Positions 26,436 to 36,057 are shown, counted from the stretch's first letter. The stretch is 64,000 bases of DNA from CAZUGA01 sp964619885 (GCA_964619885.1 CAZUGA010000019.1:14767-78766); one strand, 5' to 3'. The notes: generated by a model not told the origin, from the letters alone. Program-made: numbers and translations.

Positions 26436-28196
26436 TCAACCAACCGCTGAAATTTTCCCGTGAAATTGCAAACTGTGAAGGTGTGCGTAATAGCCACCCT
26501 TAACCAGTAATTCGTTGTGATTGCCTATCTCAAGAATTTTGCCTTTTTCCATGACTACGATGCGATCGGCTTTTTCGATGGTGGAAAGTCGGTGGGCAAT
26601 GATCAATGTGGTCCGGCCGGATAGCGCTTTTTCCAGTGCATTTTGGATCTTGCGTTCGGATTCTGTGTCGAGCGCCGATGTGGCTTCGTCCAGGATTAAT
26701 AATGGCGCATCTTTCAGCAGCGCTCGCGCGATGGCCAAGCGTTGTCTTTGCCCGCCAGAAAGTTTAACCCCGTTTTCGCCGATCAGGGTATCCAGGCCAT
26801 TGGGTAACTTGTCGATAAATTCCATGGCATTGGCTGCGGTGGCTGCGGCGATGACTTGTTCGCGCGTGGAATCGGACAAAATGCCATAAGCGATATTTTT
26901 CTCGACTGTATCATTAAACAAAGTAATGTGCTGGGTGACTAACGCGATTTGTTGGCGAAGGTTTTTCAGTGTGTAATTTTGAATGTCGATATCGTCGAGT
27001 AGAATTTTGCCGTCGTTGTAATCGTAGAAGCGTGGTATAAGACTTGCCAGCGTAGTTTTACCGCTGCCGGATTGACCCACCAACGCGATGGTTTGCGCGG
27101 GTTCGATGGTAAACGAAATATCCTGTAATACGTTGCTTTCAGATTCGTCGTAGGCAAAGTTGAGTTTGCGGAATTCCAGTTTGCCGGAAACCCGGCTGGT
27201 TTCGTGTTGACCGTTGTCGACTTCCTCGGCTTCGTCCAATACTTCAAATACGCTCTCGGCGGCGGCAATGCCTTTCTGAATGGTCGCGTTAGCACTGCTC
27301 AGTTGTTTAAGTGACCGTGGAATTAAGCCCGCAGCGGTAATGTAGGCGACAAATTCTCCAGCGCTGGCTTCGGTCATTAGTAACAGTGCCAGGTAGATTA
27401 AAATGGACAGCGCGATTGCGACAATAAATTGAAGCAGCGGCGAGTGAATCGCCGTAGTCTTCATTAACTTCAACAATTGGCGGTAATTGTAACGACTGGC
27501 CGCAGAAAAACGGCTTTTTTCGTATTCCTCGCCACCAAAGCTTCGAACCATGCGGTGCCCGGTGACCATCTCGGATGCGACATGGGTAATGTCCCCCATC
27601 GATACCTGAATTTTTTTGCTGATCGCGCGAAATTTTTTGCTGGCGTAATTGACCAAAATGCCTATAACCGGCGCGATCGTTAGAAAAATGATGGAAAGCT
27701 GCCAATTCATATACATTAGATAAGCCAGCAATCCAAGCAGGGTTAAACCTTCACGGACCACCACTTTGATCGCGTTGGTCGCGGCGGATGTAACTAAATT
27801 TACGTTGTGGGTAATTCTTGAGATTAAATGTCCGGAATTTGAGCTTTCGAAATAAGCCGCGGGCAGAACCGTATAGCGATCGAAAATCTGGCAACGCAGG
27901 GTATGGATGATATTGTACGACACCATCGCAAGAAAATAGCTTCCCAGGAAGGAACCTATGCCGCGAAAGATAACGATGCTGATGAAGGCAACCGGGACCC
28001 AATAAATGCCTTCGCGGTTAAGAGTTTGCAGCGAATCCACGATATATTGCAACAATCTGGCAAACATCGGTTGTGCTGCGGCGTACATCAGGTAACCGCC
28101 AATGCTGATGAGGAATTTTGTCCAATGAGGACGGATATAAGCCACTAAACGCTTATAAACTTGTAATCCTGATTGTACGTCGGTTGCTTCCGCCAT
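26436..28196 (-). CDS. msbA: Lipid A export ABC transporter MsbA
   Basis: Half-size ABC exporter of 586 aa (E. coli MsbA is 582) that flips lipid A-core across the inner membrane. Six membrane helices occupy about residues 20-310. The ATPase half contains Walker A GQSGSGKTTLAS, the Q-loop QQIALVTQHITLF, signature LSGGQRQRLAIARALL, Walker B LLILDEATSALD and the switch IAHRLSTIEKAD. The ATG at 28196 (MAEATDVQSG) is preferred to a TTG 20 codons upstream. No lpxK follows, unlike the common msbA-lpxK order. It is divergent from the LPS assembly operon starting at 28541, which supports an LPS role. Confidence 0.93.
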   Translation of the reverse strand: MAEATDVQSGLQVYKRLVAYIRPHWTKFLISIGGYLMYAAAQPMFARLLQYIVDSLQTLNREGIYWVPVAFISIVIFRGIGSFLGSYFLAMVSYNIIHTLRCQIFDRYTVLPAAYFESSNSGHLISRITHNVNLVTSAATNAIKVVVREGLTLLGLLAYLMYMNWQLSIIFLTIAPVIGILVNYASKKFRAISKKIQVSMGDITHVASEMVTGHRMVRSFGGEEYEKSRFSAASRYNYRQLLKLMKTTAIHSPLLQFIVAIALSILIYLALLLMTEASAGEFVAYITAAGLIPRSLKQLSSANATIQKGIAAAESVFEVLDEAEEVDNGQHETSRVSGKLEFRKLNFAYDESESNVLQDISFTIEPAQTIALVGQSGSGKTTLASLIPRFYDYNDGKILLDDIDIQNYTLKNLRQQIALVTQHITLFNDTVEKNIAYGILSDSTREQVIAAATAANAMEFIDKLPNGLDTLIGENGVKLSGGQRQRLAIARALLKDAPLLILDEATSALDTESERKIQNALEKALSGRTTLIIAHRLSTIEKADRIVVMEKGKILEIGNHNELLVKGGYYAHLHSLQFHGKISAVG

Positions 28197-28540
28197 GAGG
28201 GGGTTTGCCAGTTGTTTATTATCCGCTTGCGCAAATTTGTTGTAAAATACTAACAAACATGGCCACTTAAAACTAGGTAAACATTGGAGTTTAAACTAAT
28301 TTGTTGCTTATGCGCGACAAAAGTATAGCATAGCAATTCCTGTCCTACGGGTTAGGTTGAAACGGTTTCGGTGGGTCGGTGCGGTTTATTCGGCCGGTTG
28401 CAAATCTGATTTAAACAGGTTGCTTGCAAGCTATCGCGGCTGCCAGTTCCGTAGTCGATCGGGATTGGGGTTTCATCGCAACTGTAAATTGAACGCCCTT
28501 AGAAGTACCGAACAGCATGGGTTAATAGCCACACATAAAA
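28197..28540. other. Divergent promoter region msbA / LPS operon
   Basis: A 344-base region between two divergent envelope operons. On the minus strand, AT-rich sequence with a CTATACTTTTG core (around 28318-28335) could serve msbA. The 160 bases before the plus-strand operon are GC-richer and hold no clear promoter by eye. No ORF is supported. Confidence 0.3.
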
Positions 28541-29788
28541 ATGATGCATCACTTTTTGTCGATTAGAAAATGGATAGATTCGAAGCGTGTGTTGCATACG
28601 TCGATGATCGTATTTTTATTGGGGGTATATTTTTTTCCCAGTGAAAATTCCCTGAAGAATTTTTTCTACTTGACAATATTGCTTCCATTCTTGTTGTCCG
28701 TCGATATAGCAGAACTTAAAAAGCTGTTCGGGTCGAGATTGTTCTTGGCAATCCTGATGTTTGTTTTTTATAGTTATTTGAGTATTAGCTGGAACCCGGC
28801 TACAGAACAATCTGAATATTTCAGATATTTTGCCAGAATGGTCAACTTGTTGGTATTTATCGCGGTACTGTGCAGACTTATTCGTCGTGAACCCAGTTAT
28901 CTTTACACAATATTCGATTGGATGATTTACATTGCTGGTGTAATGGCCATTGTTTCGATAGTGGTTTTTTATGCGGATCATTCGTTTCCCGCCTACCGTT
29001 TAGAAAATTGGGGCGCTCTGTACCATGCCAATACCGGAGCTTCTTGTTATGGTCTAGCTGCGGTAGTCTGTTATTGCCGCTATATATCGGGAAACTTCAG
29101 GAATCATTGCTGGCACTATTATTTGGTTCTGGCGGTATTGATGATTGATATCGCACTGACCTTGAGTCGTGGTGTTTGGCTGGCGTTAATCGTCGCGTTT
29201 ATCGTTACCCAATTGATGCGTAAGCGTTTCGCATTGATTTTAGCTCCGTTGATCGTAGCTGTGATGTATGTTTTGTTGATCAAATTCGAAGTGTTGGAAT
29301 CGAGTTGGTATTTTATGCGCAATGGTGGCGACAACTTCAGATTTGCGGCGTGGACCAAGGTCATGGAGCGTATCGTAGATTCGCCATGGTACGGGTTTGG
29401 CGTGAATACCAATGAGGCCTTGCAGATTACCGATAATTTTACAATGTATCATGCGCATAGCGTGTATTTTTCGCAGTTGATTTATGGCGGAATAATCGCT
29501 GTTGTTCTGCTTGCAGTCGTTGCATTGCTTAGCGTTGTTGGCGCGATTAAATTGAGTACGGCGTATCGTGACACAACTTACACCGCGCTGGTGATTTTTG
29601 CGTTGGTCGGTGTGGCAACAGATCACAGCCAATTATTGCTCAACCCCTCCCAGGTTTGGTATTTCTTTTGGTTTCCCATCTCGATAATAGTAGCGATGCA
29701 GTTGCATACCGCGCAGATTGGCGAGAATACTGATACATCGATTACTGATAGTATCGTTAGTGTTGACGATGCGTTGCACCGTCAATGA
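28541..29788 (+). CDS. O-antigen ligase family membrane protein (WaaL/Wzy_C-like)
   Basis: A 415-aa polytopic inner-membrane protein with about ten to twelve hydrophobic segments. The large periplasmic loop and following motif are characteristic of the Wzy_C family: LTLSRGVWLAL with the conserved Arg, then FRFAAWTKVMERI, GFGVNTNE and HAHSVYFSQLIYGG containing the essential His. Such proteins join polysaccharide from undecaprenyl pyrophosphate to lipid A-core. Polymerases and other bactoprenol-glycan ligases share this architecture, so ligase is inferred from context: the gene starts an operon with two LPS kinases and opposes msbA. Its stop overlaps the next start as ATGA. Confidence 0.85.
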   Translation: MMHHFLSIRKWIDSKRVLHTSMIVFLLGVYFFPSENSLKNFFYLTILLPFLLSVDIAELKKLFGSRLFLAILMFVFYSYLSISWNPATEQSEYFRYFARMVNLLVFIAVLCRLIRREPSYLYTIFDWMIYIAGVMAIVSIVVFYADHSFPAYRLENWGALYHANTGASCYGLAAVVCYCRYISGNFRNHCWHYYLVLAVLMIDIALTLSRGVWLALIVAFIVTQLMRKRFALILAPLIVAVMYVLLIKFEVLESSWYFMRNGGDNFRFAAWTKVMERIVDSPWYGFGVNTNEALQITDNFTMYHAHSVYFSQLIYGGIIAVVLLAVVALLSVVGAIKLSTAYRDTTYTALVIFALVGVATDHSQLLLNPSQVWYFFWFPISIIVAMQLHTAQIGENTDTSITDSIVSVDDALHRQ

Positions 29789-31242
29789 GGGACATTTTGA
29801 CGCGTTTGGCCGCGATTCAACCGGATGCGGAGAATTTCGCTATTAGCCTGAATTTATCAACCGTGCAAGAAGGGCGGCCAGGTGCGCTCGAATGTACCAA
29901 ATTGCTTCGTTGTGTCCCGCATAAGCGTATTGCCTGCCTGGGGCTATGGCGTGGCCGCCAGGTTTTTGCCAAGATATTTTTCGATCCTCACCGTGCCGAG
30001 GTGCATGCAACCAGGGAACAGGTAGGGGTTCGTGCGTTAATGGCTTCGGGTTTGCGAACCCCCGCCTTACTTTTCGACGGAACTGCGGAATTAGACTCAG
30101 TACGGGTGTTGCTGTTCGAATACCTGTCCAATGCCAGTGCAGGCCAAGAATATTGGGAGACTACTTCCGAGGTTGGCAAGCGTCAATTCATGTTGACCTT
30201 GGTCAACTTGGTGGCGGACCATCATCAAGCCGGCATCATGCAACGGGATTTGCATTTGGATAACTTTTTAATCACGGCGGATACAATCTATACCTTGGAT
30301 GGTGCAGACGTAGCTGTTTCTCAACGGAAAATCGACAAAGTCAAAGGCCTGGAAAATCTCGGGTTGCTACTGGCGCAGGTAGAGCCACGATATGATGGTT
30401 GGATCGACCAAATGTTGGAGCGGTACTTGACCTCGCGCGGAATGCCGGTAGCGACCCGCGTCGAAAAGGCCGCATTGGCAAAAGCGGTGTTGGGCTTGCG
30501 TCGGTATCGAAAGACGGTCGTTCTGAAAAAGATATTCCGGCAATGCAGCGATTTTGTGTGCTCAAAATCGTGGAAAAAATTTGTGGTTTACGACAGAACG
30601 CTCGCTTCTCCAGAGTTTCTCGCAATGATTTCCGATCCTGATACTTGTATGGCATCTGGTGAGTTTCTGAAGCGCGGAAACACCAGCACTGTCGCGCGGG
30701 TTTGTGTGGATGGCCGCGAATTGATTATCAAGCGATATAATATCAAGAATTGGCGGCACGGATTGAACCGAGCGTTTAGGGTTAGCCGCGCAGCAATATC
30801 GTGGCGAAATGGTTACCGATTGCGTTTTTATGGGATTGGTTCACCGAAGCCGGTTGCCCTGGTGGAAAATCGCCTGGGACCGATTAGGCGCAAAGCCTAT
30901 TTCATTACTAAATCTTTTGAGGGTTCTGATTGTTTGCAGTATTTTTCGAGACATGATGGGGATGACGCGCAGCAGATGGGACAGGTTATCGTGGAATCAT
31001 TGCGGCGACTTAAAGATTGTAAAATCAGCCACGGTGATATGAAAGGTAGCAATATTTTGGTTGATTCTAGCCAGGTGGTGTTTATCGATCTAGACGCGAT
31101 GCGAGAACATAGTTGGAAGTTTCGTGCAGACAGGAGAATAGCCCGCGATCATCGGCGTTTTATGCGAAATTGGTCGGCGGATTCGAAAGTGCACGAAATG
31201 TTCGTCGGATTGCTGGCTACGGCGCGGAAAAAACCTTGTTGA
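29785..31242 (+). CDS. Tandem-domain lipopolysaccharide kinase (two Kdo/WaaP-like kinase folds)
   Basis: A 485-aa soluble protein with two complete LPS-kinase-like domains in one chain. Domain 1 (about 35-210) has the ATP-binding Lys in VFAKIFF, the catalytic loop MQRDLHLDNFL and metal Asp in YTLDGADV. Domain 2 (about 285-480) has LIIKRYN, ISHGDMKGSNILV and VVFIDLDAM. Both keep the catalytic Asp, Asn and metal Asp, so both may phosphorylate heptose or Kdo of the LPS core. The first loop has Arg rather than His before the Asp. ATG overlaps the stop of the ligase-like gene, and its TGA overlaps the TTG start of waaP. Confidence 0.85.
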   Translation: MRDILTRLAAIQPDAENFAISLNLSTVQEGRPGALECTKLLRCVPHKRIACLGLWRGRQVFAKIFFDPHRAEVHATREQVGVRALMASGLRTPALLFDGTAELDSVRVLLFEYLSNASAGQEYWETTSEVGKRQFMLTLVNLVADHHQAGIMQRDLHLDNFLITADTIYTLDGADVAVSQRKIDKVKGLENLGLLLAQVEPRYDGWIDQMLERYLTSRGMPVATRVEKAALAKAVLGLRRYRKTVVLKKIFRQCSDFVCSKSWKKFVVYDRTLASPEFLAMISDPDTCMASGEFLKRGNTSTVARVCVDGRELIIKRYNIKNWRHGLNRAFRVSRAAISWRNGYRLRFYGIGSPKPVALVENRLGPIRRKAYFITKSFEGSDCLQYFSRHDGDDAQQMGQVIVESLRRLKDCKISHGDMKGSNILVDSSQVVFIDLDAMREHSWKFRADRRIARDHRRFMRNWSADSKVHEMFVGLLATARKKPC

Positions 31243-32054
31243 ATAGCATTGAATTGCATCCGCAATTACTTGAAGATTTCCAGCGCGATCCGTCTTTTGA
31301 TGAGTTGATGTCGATCGACGGCGAAGTATTTCGCGCGGTCGAAGATCGAAAAACACTGCGCTTTTGTGCCGGTCGGCATGCTTATTTTATCAAGCTGCAC
31401 CGTGGTGTTGGTTGGCGCGAAATTTTTAAGAATCTATTGCAGTTACGTTTACCGGTTTTGGGTGCGATAAACGAATATTTAGCGATCAAAAAGTTGACGG
31501 AATTGGGTATAGAGACCATGACCCCGATGGGATACGGTTGCCGCGGCCTGAATCCGGCAAAGCGCGAGTCCTTTGTCATAACAGAAGAATTACCGTCAAC
31601 CGTCACGTTAGAAGATTACAGCCGAGACTGGCTCACGGCGCCGCCACCGGTTCTGCTTAAATGGGGTTTGATCAAGCGAATAGCGAATACTGCCAGGCTC
31701 ATGCATAACAACGGTATTAATCATCGGGATTTTTACGTTTGTCATTTTAATATCCAACCAGAAACCGCGGTGACCGGGCCACTACGCTTATTCTTGATGG
31801 ATCTCCACCGCGCTCAACTTAGGCGAAAAACGCCACGGCGTTGGATACTCAAAGACATCGCCGGCATTTATTTTTCGAGCATGGATTTGGCGTTGACGAA
31901 ACGAGACCTATACCGGTTTATGCGGATTTATACCGGTTTACCGTTGCGGCAGGCGTTGGCTTCGCGTCGAAGATTCTGGGCATCGGTTGAACGTAAAGCG
32001 TCCAGGCAATATGCGAAACATCAGTTGGATTTACAACGATTAGGATTGATTTGA
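31239..32054 (+). CDS. waaP: LPS core heptose(I) kinase WaaP/RfaP
   Basis: A 271-aa kinase closely matching enterobacterial WaaP (265 aa) in length and landmarks: FDELMSIDGEVFRAVEDRKT, FIKLHRGVGWREIFKNLL, LRLPVLGAINEY, FVITEELPSTVTLEDYSRDW, catalytic NHRDFYVCHFN and LFLMDLHRAQLR. It phosphorylates the first core heptose, which is needed for outer-membrane integrity in organisms that have it. I place the start at TTG 31239 because it overlaps the upstream TGA as TTGA and the protein begins at the homologous position; the longer frame from 31113 would run far inside the previous gene. A TTGA junction also joins it to the next gene. Confidence 0.93.
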   Translation: MNSIELHPQLLEDFQRDPSFDELMSIDGEVFRAVEDRKTLRFCAGRHAYFIKLHRGVGWREIFKNLLQLRLPVLGAINEYLAIKKLTELGIETMTPMGYGCRGLNPAKRESFVITEELPSTVTLEDYSRDWLTAPPPVLLKWGLIKRIANTARLMHNNGINHRDFYVCHFNIQPETAVTGPLRLFLMDLHRAQLRRKTPRRWILKDIAGIYFSSMDLALTKRDLYRFMRIYTGLPLRQALASRRRFWASVERKASRQYAKHQLDLQRLGLI

Positions 32055-32776
32055 ACGATTGGCGAAAAACAGATTCTTTAACAAGAATCGTAATCGTTCT
32101 GAACTTGGTGATCTTGATTTCACCCGGTCCCGCGGTATCGGACGTGGATCAGGACTTTGGCGTGTGGGGCGCGGTCCAAGGGCAGGGAAGCTTCGCGCCA
32201 AACGACCCTACGTTGAAAAATTGGCAATGGTGGATGGAGGGGCAAGGGCGATTTTCTAACGATGCCGACCGCTTGGGGCAAAGCATCATTCGGCCGGGAA
32301 TAGGATATAAATTGTCGGCTACGGTCAGCATTTGGTTGGGCTATGGGTGGATCCTGACCCGGCCTTTGGGCGGCGTGGAAACCGATGAACACCGCATCTG
32401 GCAACAGTTAAATTGGAAGGATTCGTTTTCCTGGGGTGGATTGTTCAGCCGAACGCGCATGGAACAACGGTTTTTGAGTAACGGTGATGATACCGGGTGG
32501 CGCTTTAGACAATTTAGCAAATATACTCATCCTCTGTATGCGGATCATCTGTATCTGTCGCTATGGGACGAGGTTTTCGTCAATATTAATTCGACCGATT
32601 TCGGTGCTGAGAGCGGATTCGGTCAAAACCGTGCATTTGTCGGTTTGGGTGTAAATCTGGATTCGGCAAAGCATTTTCGTTTCGAATTGGGATATATGAA
32701 CCAGTTTATCGCCAATGAGAACCGCCCTGACGGGATGAATCATATTCTCTCGACGAACCTTTTCATACGGTATTAG
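32051..32776 (+). CDS. DUF2490 family protein, predicted envelope beta-barrel
   Basis: A 241-aa exported protein starting with TTG that overlaps the waaP stop by four bases. A signal peptide ends around PGPAVS-DVD. The mature part is rich in alternating aromatic strands: FGVWGAVQGQG, WWMEGQGRFS, SIWLGYGWILTRP, SFSWGGLFSRTRMEQRF, RFELGYMNQF and a terminal STNLFIRY ending in an aromatic residue, as outer-membrane barrels do. This is the DUF2490 pattern. Function is unknown; its position at the end of an LPS-core operon suggests outer-membrane assembly or LPS-linked stability. Confidence 0.8.
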   Translation: MNDWRKTDSLTRIVIVLNLVILISPGPAVSDVDQDFGVWGAVQGQGSFAPNDPTLKNWQWWMEGQGRFSNDADRLGQSIIRPGIGYKLSATVSIWLGYGWILTRPLGGVETDEHRIWQQLNWKDSFSWGGLFSRTRMEQRFLSNGDDTGWRFRQFSKYTHPLYADHLYLSLWDEVFVNINSTDFGAESGFGQNRAFVGLGVNLDSAKHFRFELGYMNQFIANENRPDGMNHILSTNLFIRY

Positions 32777-33074
32777 AAGTTGTCTGATTGATATTTGTCG
32801 TAGTCAAGACGGGCGATCTTGGAATGATTGCTATTTATACTTCTTAAGACGCGTCAATTCAGCCCAGTACTTGCCTTTCTTTTATCTTGGTTCTCCTCTA
32901 TCATCCCGTGTCGTTCATCCGTTACAGTTGAACTCGGCTGCGTTACCGCGATGGGTTGAATTTTTTGTCTAGCGATGAATAAAATCTTGAATATAGATAT
33001 TTGAATTTAGCGGGCTAACCGAAGACTTTTGAATAGCCCTATTGGTCAAAATTTATGCAAAATTGGAGACCGCA
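32777..33074. other. Intergenic region upstream of purE
   Basis: About 298 bases with no supported ORF. It should hold the purE promoter. No PurR-type palindrome or riboswitch-like structure was recognised by eye. GGAG at 33065-33068, six bases before the purE ATG, is the ribosome binding site that fixes that start. Confidence 0.35.
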
Positions 33075-33569
33075 ATGAAACCATTGGTTGGCCTCGTCAT
33101 GGGGTCCAAGTCGGATTGGGAGACGATGCGTCATACGGACGAGATGCTTGCTAAATTGGATATTCCGGCGGAAGTCCGAGTCGTCTCTGCCCACCGCACG
33201 CCGGATTTGTTATACCAATACGCGGAGGATGCGAGATCCAACGGTTTGGAGGTGATTATTGCCGGTGCCGGAGGGGCGGCGCATCTTCCAGGAATGATTG
33301 CGGCCAAAACATCGTTACCCATCTTGGGTGTACCTGTGCAATCACGGGCTTTGAATGGAATGGATTCTTTGTTGTCGATTGTGCAGATGCCCGCAGGTAT
33401 ACCGGTTGCGACGTTGGCAGTTGGAAAGGCTGGCGCCGTTAATGCTGCACTTTTGGCTGCGGCGATTCTAGGAAACAAATATCCGCCAATAGAAGCCGCA
33501 TTGAGCGAATTCAGGCGGCGCCAAACCGAAACGGTGTTATCCAATCCCGATCCGAGGCCGCAATTATGA
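33075..33569 (+). CDS. purE: N5-carboxyaminoimidazole ribonucleotide mutase
   Basis: A 164-aa PurE that converts N5-CAIR to 4-carboxyaminoimidazole ribonucleotide in purine synthesis. Active-site elements are GLVMGSKSDWETM near the N-terminus, SAHRTPD, GAGGAAHLPGM and LGVPVQSRALNGMDSLLS. The start is the ATG with GGAG six bases upstream rather than the GTG 11 codons earlier. The stop overlaps the purK start by four bases, and the PurE/PurK pairing indicates the two-step bacterial class I pathway. Confidence 0.97.
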   Translation: MKPLVGLVMGSKSDWETMRHTDEMLAKLDIPAEVRVVSAHRTPDLLYQYAEDARSNGLEVIIAGAGGAAHLPGMIAAKTSLPILGVPVQSRALNGMDSLLSIVQMPAGIPVATLAVGKAGAVNAALLAAAILGNKYPPIEAALSEFRRRQTETVLSNPDPRPQL

Positions 33570-34666
33570 AGGTCGGTATACTCGGCGGCGGTCAACTCGC
33601 GAGAATGCTTGTGTTGGCCGGGTATCCACTAGGTTTGGAGTTTCTGGTTTTGGATCCGGCACCGGATGCCTGTGCTGGACAGGTTTGTAAATTGATCCAA
33701 GCTGATTATGATGACGAAACTGCATTGCGGCGATTGGCGCAACAGTCCGACGTCGTGACCTTCGAATTCGAAAACGTTCCGGACGAAAGTGTTCGTATCT
33801 TGTCCGAGCAGCACCCGGTCTATCCTCCACCGATTGCATTGAGCGTCGCGCAGGATCGCTTGGCGGAAAAAAAACTTTTTCGCGAGCTGGACATCCCCAC
33901 ACCAGGCTTTAAGTCAATCGATAGTCGCGCTGATCTGGATTTAGCTGCGGCTGAACTAGGTTTGCCGTTGGTGATTAAGACGCGTCGATTGGGCTACGAC
34001 GGGAAAGGACAGGTCTCGGTACATAGTCAGGCGGAGTTTGATTCGGTTTGGCAGAACCTGGGTGGCGTACCGCTGATCGCGGAACAGTTCGTTCCTTTTC
34101 AGCGGGAGCTTTCTATCATTGCGGTTCGCGGTCGGGTCAAAGAAACAGCGTTTTATCCGATACCGGAGAACACTCACCGAAACAGTATGCTGCATTTATC
34201 TGTGTGTAAGCCCGGCGATGCGCAACAGGCTCTCGCGGAAAACTATGCGAATCGAGTATTGGATGCGTTGAACTACGTTGGCGTATTGGCCTTAGAGTTT
34301 TTCGAAATAGATGGTCGTTTACTCGCGAACGAAATAGCACCACGTGTCCACAATTCCGGTCATTGGACGATAGAAGGGGCGCAGATTAGTCAATTTGAGA
34401 ACCATTTAAGAGCGGTGTTGGGGTTGCCTTTGGGTTCGACCGCAGCGGTTGGTTGTTCGGCGATGGTGAATATGATCGCTAAGCTACCCGAAACCGAGAG
34501 TCTGTTGACTAAACCCGATATTCATATGCATGCTTACGGTAAAAAATCACGACCGGGGCGAAAATTGGGCCACGCGACGTTGGTGAGCTTGCATAAATCT
34601 GAATTGGATCTTCAGATTCCGGCATTGGTTGAATTGGTTACTGCAGAGATTAGCGAAGCCACCTAG
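33566..34666 (+). CDS. purK: 5-(carboxyamino)imidazole ribonucleotide synthase
   Basis: ATP-grasp enzyme of 366 aa that carboxylates AIR with bicarbonate to N5-CAIR, the substrate of PurE. Seen are MKVGILGGGQLARML, VTFEFENVP, the ATP-grasp core PLVIKTRRLGYDGKGQ, EQFVPFQRELSII and the metal-binding NEIAPRVHNSGHWTIE. It is translationally coupled to purE by an ATGA overlap. A two-armed hairpin with T-run follows directly after the stop. Confidence 0.97.
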   Translation: MKVGILGGGQLARMLVLAGYPLGLEFLVLDPAPDACAGQVCKLIQADYDDETALRRLAQQSDVVTFEFENVPDESVRILSEQHPVYPPPIALSVAQDRLAEKKLFRELDIPTPGFKSIDSRADLDLAAAELGLPLVIKTRRLGYDGKGQVSVHSQAEFDSVWQNLGGVPLIAEQFVPFQRELSIIAVRGRVKETAFYPIPENTHRNSMLHLSVCKPGDAQQALAENYANRVLDALNYVGVLALEFFEIDGRLLANEIAPRVHNSGHWTIEGAQISQFENHLRAVLGLPLGSTAAVGCSAMVNMIAKLPETESLLTKPDIHMHAYGKKSRPGRKLGHATLVSLHKSELDLQIPALVELVTAEISEAT

Positions 34667-34730
34667 AACGCTAGGATATTTGAGTTTGTTTGTCACGTTA
34701 TTTGGGAGTGGCAAGGTTCTAGCGTTTTTG
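34667..34730 (+). terminator. Probable terminator of purEK
   Basis: AACGCTAG (34667-34674) pairs with CTAGCGTT (34719-34726), followed by T residues. The 44-nt loop contains a second stem (TGTCAC with GTGGCA), giving a Y-shaped structure. It begins at the base after the purK stop. Confidence 0.6.
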
Positions 34731-34872
34731 TGGTTGGTTGAATCGCCGGTGCTAGAAAAATAAGAACGGTGTTTGAAGGCATCGCGTAGTCCGGGCTACT
34801 TGACTAGATAATCGTGTAGATTAATTATAAGAATTCTGTGTTGATCGAGTAAAATCAAATGGGGGTATTCTG

Positions 34873-36057
34873 ATGCTTGAAGGGTTGATGCCGTTGCCAT
34901 GGTGGGGATATATCGTTGTCGCTTTTGTAATGACGCATATTACGATCGTTGCCGTTACAATCTTTCTGCATCGTTGCCAATCGCATAGAGCACTGGAACT
35001 ACACCCAATTGTGTCGCATTTCTTTAGATTATGGTTGTGGTTAAGCACGGCGATGGTGACTAAAGAGTGGGTATCGATACACCGTAAGCATCACGCACGG
35101 GTAGAAACAGAAGACGATCCGCATAGCCCGCAAGTATTGGGGCTAAAAAAAGTCTTGTGGTCTGGGGCGGAATTATACCGTGCTGAATACATGAACAATC
35201 CGCAAACCGTGGAAAATTACGGGGAAGGTACCCCCGACGATTGGTTGGAACGATATTTCTATGGCCGCGGAAAACTGACCTATCTGGGGATTTTCATTGA
35301 CCTGGTAATTGTATTTGCGTTATTTGGTCCGTTGGGGATGAGTATTTGGGCTATACAAATGGCATGGATTCCCTTTTTTGGCGCGGGTCTTATCAATGGT
35401 GTGGGCCATTATTGGGGTTACCGGAATTTTTTATGCCCCGATGCTTCGACCAATATTACGCCATGGGGCATCTTGATCGGCGGGGAGGAGTTACACAACA
35501 ATCATCACGCTTTTATTGGTTCCGCCAAGTTTTCGATCAAACCTTGGGAGTTTGATTTGGGATGGATGTACATAAGAATTTTTTCTGCATTGGGATTGGC
35601 GCGTGTTAAAAAAGTCGCGCCGACACCCTGTACCAAATCGGCCAATCGTGATATCGATAAGGATACCGTCAAAGCGGTGTTTATCCATCGAATGTACGTC
35701 TTGGCGGAATACGCCAAAAGCGTTATGGAACGGGTGCACCGGGAAGAGTTTGATCGGGCGGAAGGTAAGCGGCAACAATTTTTGAAACCGGTAAAAAAAC
35801 TGCTGCTAAGACCCAGAAAGTTAATGGATAAACAGCAGTTGGCGATATTGGAGCAAGGCTTGCTGCATAGCCGTTCGCTGGAAACAGTTTACCATTTCAA
35901 GCAGCAACTTCAGTCGATATGGACCGAATATAATATTAGCCAGGAAGCTGCGCTTAAAGCGTTAATCGACTGGTGTAACTCTGCGGAATGCAGCGGTGTT
36001 CCGGCGTTGCGCGATTTTTCTCAAAATCTTCGAGCGTATTCCATGGTTTCACCTTGA
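34873..36057 (+). CDS. Membrane fatty acid desaturase (acyl-CoA/acyl-lipid delta-9 type)
   Basis: A 394-aa inner-membrane di-iron desaturase. The three histidine boxes are intact: HRCQSH (about residues 36-41), HRKHH (about 73-77) and HNNHH (about 212-216). Four membrane segments surround them. Spacing and the ELHNNHHAF sequence match the bacterial delta-9 desaturase (DesA/DesC, stearoyl-CoA desaturase-like) group that introduces a double bond into saturated acyl chains with O2 for membrane fluidity. A C-terminal extension of roughly 130 charged, helical residues after the catalytic core is longer than in minimal desaturases. It is monocistronic. Confidence 0.92.
   Translation: MLEGLMPLPWWGYIVVAFVMTHITIVAVTIFLHRCQSHRALELHPIVSHFFRLWLWLSTAMVTKEWVSIHRKHHARVETEDDPHSPQVLGLKKVLWSGAELYRAEYMNNPQTVENYGEGTPDDWLERYFYGRGKLTYLGIFIDLVIVFALFGPLGMSIWAIQMAWIPFFGAGLINGVGHYWGYRNFLCPDASTNITPWGILIGGEELHNNHHAFIGSAKFSIKPWEFDLGWMYIRIFSALGLARVKKVAPTPCTKSANRDIDKDTVKAVFIHRMYVLAEYAKSVMERVHREEFDRAEGKRQQFLKPVKKLLLRPRKLMDKQQLAILEQGLLHSRSLETVYHFKQQLQSIWTEYNISQEAALKALIDWCNSAECSGVPALRDFSQNLRAYSMVSP

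Noticed and set aside
31113..31238. N-terminal extension of waaP
   Set aside because: It would overlap the upstream kinase by 130 bases and has no similarity to WaaP; the TTGA overlap at 31239 explains the start.
32777..33074. Purine riboswitch upstream of purE
   Set aside because: No three-way-junction pattern or conserved loop sequences could be seen.
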